Below are positions 7,092-8,379 of a DNA stretch of 8,379 nucleotides, in pieces (the stretch's first letter is position 1; each line of letters begins with the position of its first letter). The translations under genes were made by a program, and so were the position numbers. The DNA lies in the NCBI GenBank assembly GCA_903953985.1, contig CAJBLW010000530.1, positions 1 through 8,379 of the forward strand, written 5' to 3'. Below the pieces are notes generated by a model that searched no databases, was not told the DNA's origin, and saw nothing but the letters and a program-made list of their open reading frames with translations. The stretch comes from an uncultured Burkholderiales bacterium. GTDB lineage: Bacteria > Pseudomonadota > Gammaproteobacteria > Burkholderiales > Burkholderiaceae_C.

Positions 7092-8379
7092 ATGAACTCG
7101 CCGCTGCCGCAAGTTCGCCCAGCTGCCGAATTTCCAGCTGACGTGCAAGCCGGGGATCACACGTCCGTGGTCATTGTGGGCGCTGGCGCTTGCGGCCTGA
7201 CAGCAGCGCTGGCCTTGCACCGATTGGGCGTTGACTGCGTGGTGCTGGAGCGCGATGCGTTTGCTGCAGGCTCCACGGCCTTGTCGTCGGGTTTCATTCC
7301 GGCACCTGGCACGCAGGCGCAACGGGTGCAGGGCATCACCGACAGTGTTCAAACCTTTGCTGCCGACATCCAGGCCAAGGCGCACGGGCAAGCCGCGCCG
7401 CATCTGGTGCAGGCCTACGCGCAGCACATCGGCCCAGCGATGGATGCCTTGGCGGTTCACCACGGCCTGCCCTGGCAAGTACTGGACAACTTTTTGTACC
7501 CCGGCCACAGCGCCCACCGCATGCACGCCGTGCCCGAAAAAACGGGTGCGGGTTTGATGAGCCGCTTGCAAGCCGCAGCCGACGCTGCGGGAGTGGTGGT
7601 GCTCACCCAAGCGCAAGTGACCGAGCTGTGGTCCGATGAGGGTCAGCGCATCCATGGCGTGGGTTACATGCGGCCCAACGGCCAAATGGAGCGCATCCGC
7701 TGTGATGCGGTGTTGCTGGCTTGCAATGGTTTTGGTGGGGCTGTGGCCATGGTCCAAGAGCTGCTGCCCGACATGGCCGAGGCCACTTATGCTGGCCATG
7801 TCGGCAACGACGGCAGTGCGATTGCCTGGGGGCAACAACTCGGCGCACGTCTGGCCGATTTGGGGGCTTACCAGGGCCATGGCTCATGGGCCATTCCGCA
7901 AGGCGCTTTGATCTCGTGGGCGCTGATGATGGAAGGCGGCGTGCAGATCAATGCCCAAGGCCAGCGCTTTCACGATGAGACCCAGGGCTATTCCGAGGCG
8001 GCGGTGCATGTGTTGGCGCAACCCGGCGGTGTGGCCTGGAATGTGTTCGACGATGCGCTGCTGGCGTTTGCGCAAGACTTTCCGGACTTTGTGTCTGCGC
8101 AAAGCGCAGGCGCCGTGCAGCATGCCGCAGATGCCAATGCATTGGCGCAACTGATCGGCTGCTCGCCCGAAGCCTTGCACGCCACTTTGAACTCAGTGCA
8201 GTCAGGCACCGACGCGGTGACAGGCCGCAGCTTCAAGCGTGCGCTGCAAGCCCCTTGCCATGCCATCAAGGTCACGGGTGCCTTGTTCCACACCCAAGGC
8301 GGTCTCGACATCGACGCGCAAGCCCGCGTACTGCGCCAAGACGGCACGCCGTTGCCCAACCTGCTGGCCGCAGGTGGCG
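7092..8379 (+). CDS. FAD-dependent oxidoreductase, fumarate reductase/flavocytochrome c flavoprotein type (3' end cut by window)
   Basis: This is an FAD_binding_2-family flavoprotein that probably oxidises or reduces a C-C bond next to a carboxyl or keto group. The frame runs open from ATG 7092 to the right edge (429 residues seen); from family length about 40 remain, including the last FAD and substrate motifs. The N terminus has about 24 residues before the Rossmann motif VVIVGAGACG (26-35), with the ribose-binding acidic Glu53. Then come GSTALSSGFIPAPGT (60-74), GQRFHDE (290-296), VFDDAL (318-323) and FHTQGGLDID (399-408), ending in LPNLLAAGG. His400 matches the substrate-binding His of fumarate reductase, whereas the acid Arg (R402 in Shewanella flavocytochrome c3, by remembered alignment) is Tyr300 here. 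That argues against plain fumarate reduction. No signal peptide or haem CxxCH is seen, so it is probably cytoplasmic. It starts 4 bases after the previous stop without a clear ribosome site, which suggests coupling. Dehydrogenase is the more likely role. Confidence 0.87.
   Translation, partial: MNSPLPQVRPAAEFPADVQAGDHTSVVIVGAGACGLTAALALHRLGVDCVVLERDAFAAGSTALSSGFIPAPGTQAQRVQGITDSVQTFAADIQAKAHGQAAPHLVQAYAQHIGPAMDALAVHHGLPWQVLDNFLYPGHSAHRMHAVPEKTGAGLMSRLQAAADAAGVVVLTQAQVTELWSDEGQRIHGVGYMRPNGQMERIRCDAVLLACNGFGGAVAMVQELLPDMAEATYAGHVGNDGSAIAWGQQLGARLADLGAYQGHGSWAIPQGALISWALMMEGGVQINAQGQRFHDETQGYSEAAVHVLAQPGGVAWNVFDDALLAFAQDFPDFVSAQSAGAVQHAADANALAQLIGCSPEALHATLNSVQSGTDAVTGRSFKRALQAPCHAIKVTGALFHTQGGLDIDAQARVLRQDGTPLPNLLAAGG

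Noticed and set aside
7080..7095. Terminator or promoter between the sixth and seventh genes
   Set aside because: Only 4 bases separate stop and start, and no inverted repeat or T-run is present.
6909..7880. A 323-codon minus-strand open frame spanning the junction of the last two genes
   Set aside because: Low-complexity, Arg/His-rich composition with no recognisable family. It lies wholly opposite two well-supported plus-strand genes.

Overview
The window is a dense, GC-rich, all-plus-strand stretch of seven adjacent genes. There are no gene-free gaps longer than 4 bases, no RNA genes, no mobile elements and no CRISPR. The gene content points to a betaproteobacterium of the order Burkholderiales, possibly Comamonadaceae. 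Reasons are a Bug/TctC-type periplasmic solute receptor used as an operon member, high-GC codons with frequent TTG leucine, and the catabolic-cluster style. The taxonomic guess is inference from gene content only.

Layout: (1) the 3' part of a Bug/TTT-family periplasmic substrate-binding protein, cut by the left edge; (2) and (3) the large and small subunits of an aconitase-superfamily hydro-lyase of the short LeuC2/LeuD2 (homoaconitase-like) type; (4) and (5) HyuB-like and HyuA-like subunits of an ATP-dependent hydantoinase/oxoprolinase-family enzyme; (6) an isochorismatase-fold hydrolase whose expected nucleophilic cysteine is glycine; (7) an FAD-dependent oxidoreductase of the fumarate-reductase flavoprotein type, cut by the right edge.

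The first six genes are joined by five consecutive 4-base ATGA stop/start overlaps. The seventh starts 4 bases after the sixth stops. This is almost certainly one transcript with translational coupling. No promoter or terminator is visible, so the operon extends beyond the window at least on the left.

Read as a pathway, the set looks like uptake and breakdown of a small carboxylated, probably cyclic-amide or imide-like compound. The receptor would capture the acid, HyuAB would open a ring or otherwise activate the substrate with ATP, and the isochorismatase-fold protein would process the product. The flavoprotein would introduce or remove a C=C bond next to a carboxylate, and the LeuCD-like hydratase would add or remove water at that bond. 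The families are clear from sequence. The substrate and the order of steps are inference, and I do not recognise this exact gene set as a named pathway. The least ordinary details are the missing cysteine in gene 6, the altered substrate loop of the small hydratase subunit, and the Arg-to-Tyr change at the fumarate-reductase acid position in gene 7.
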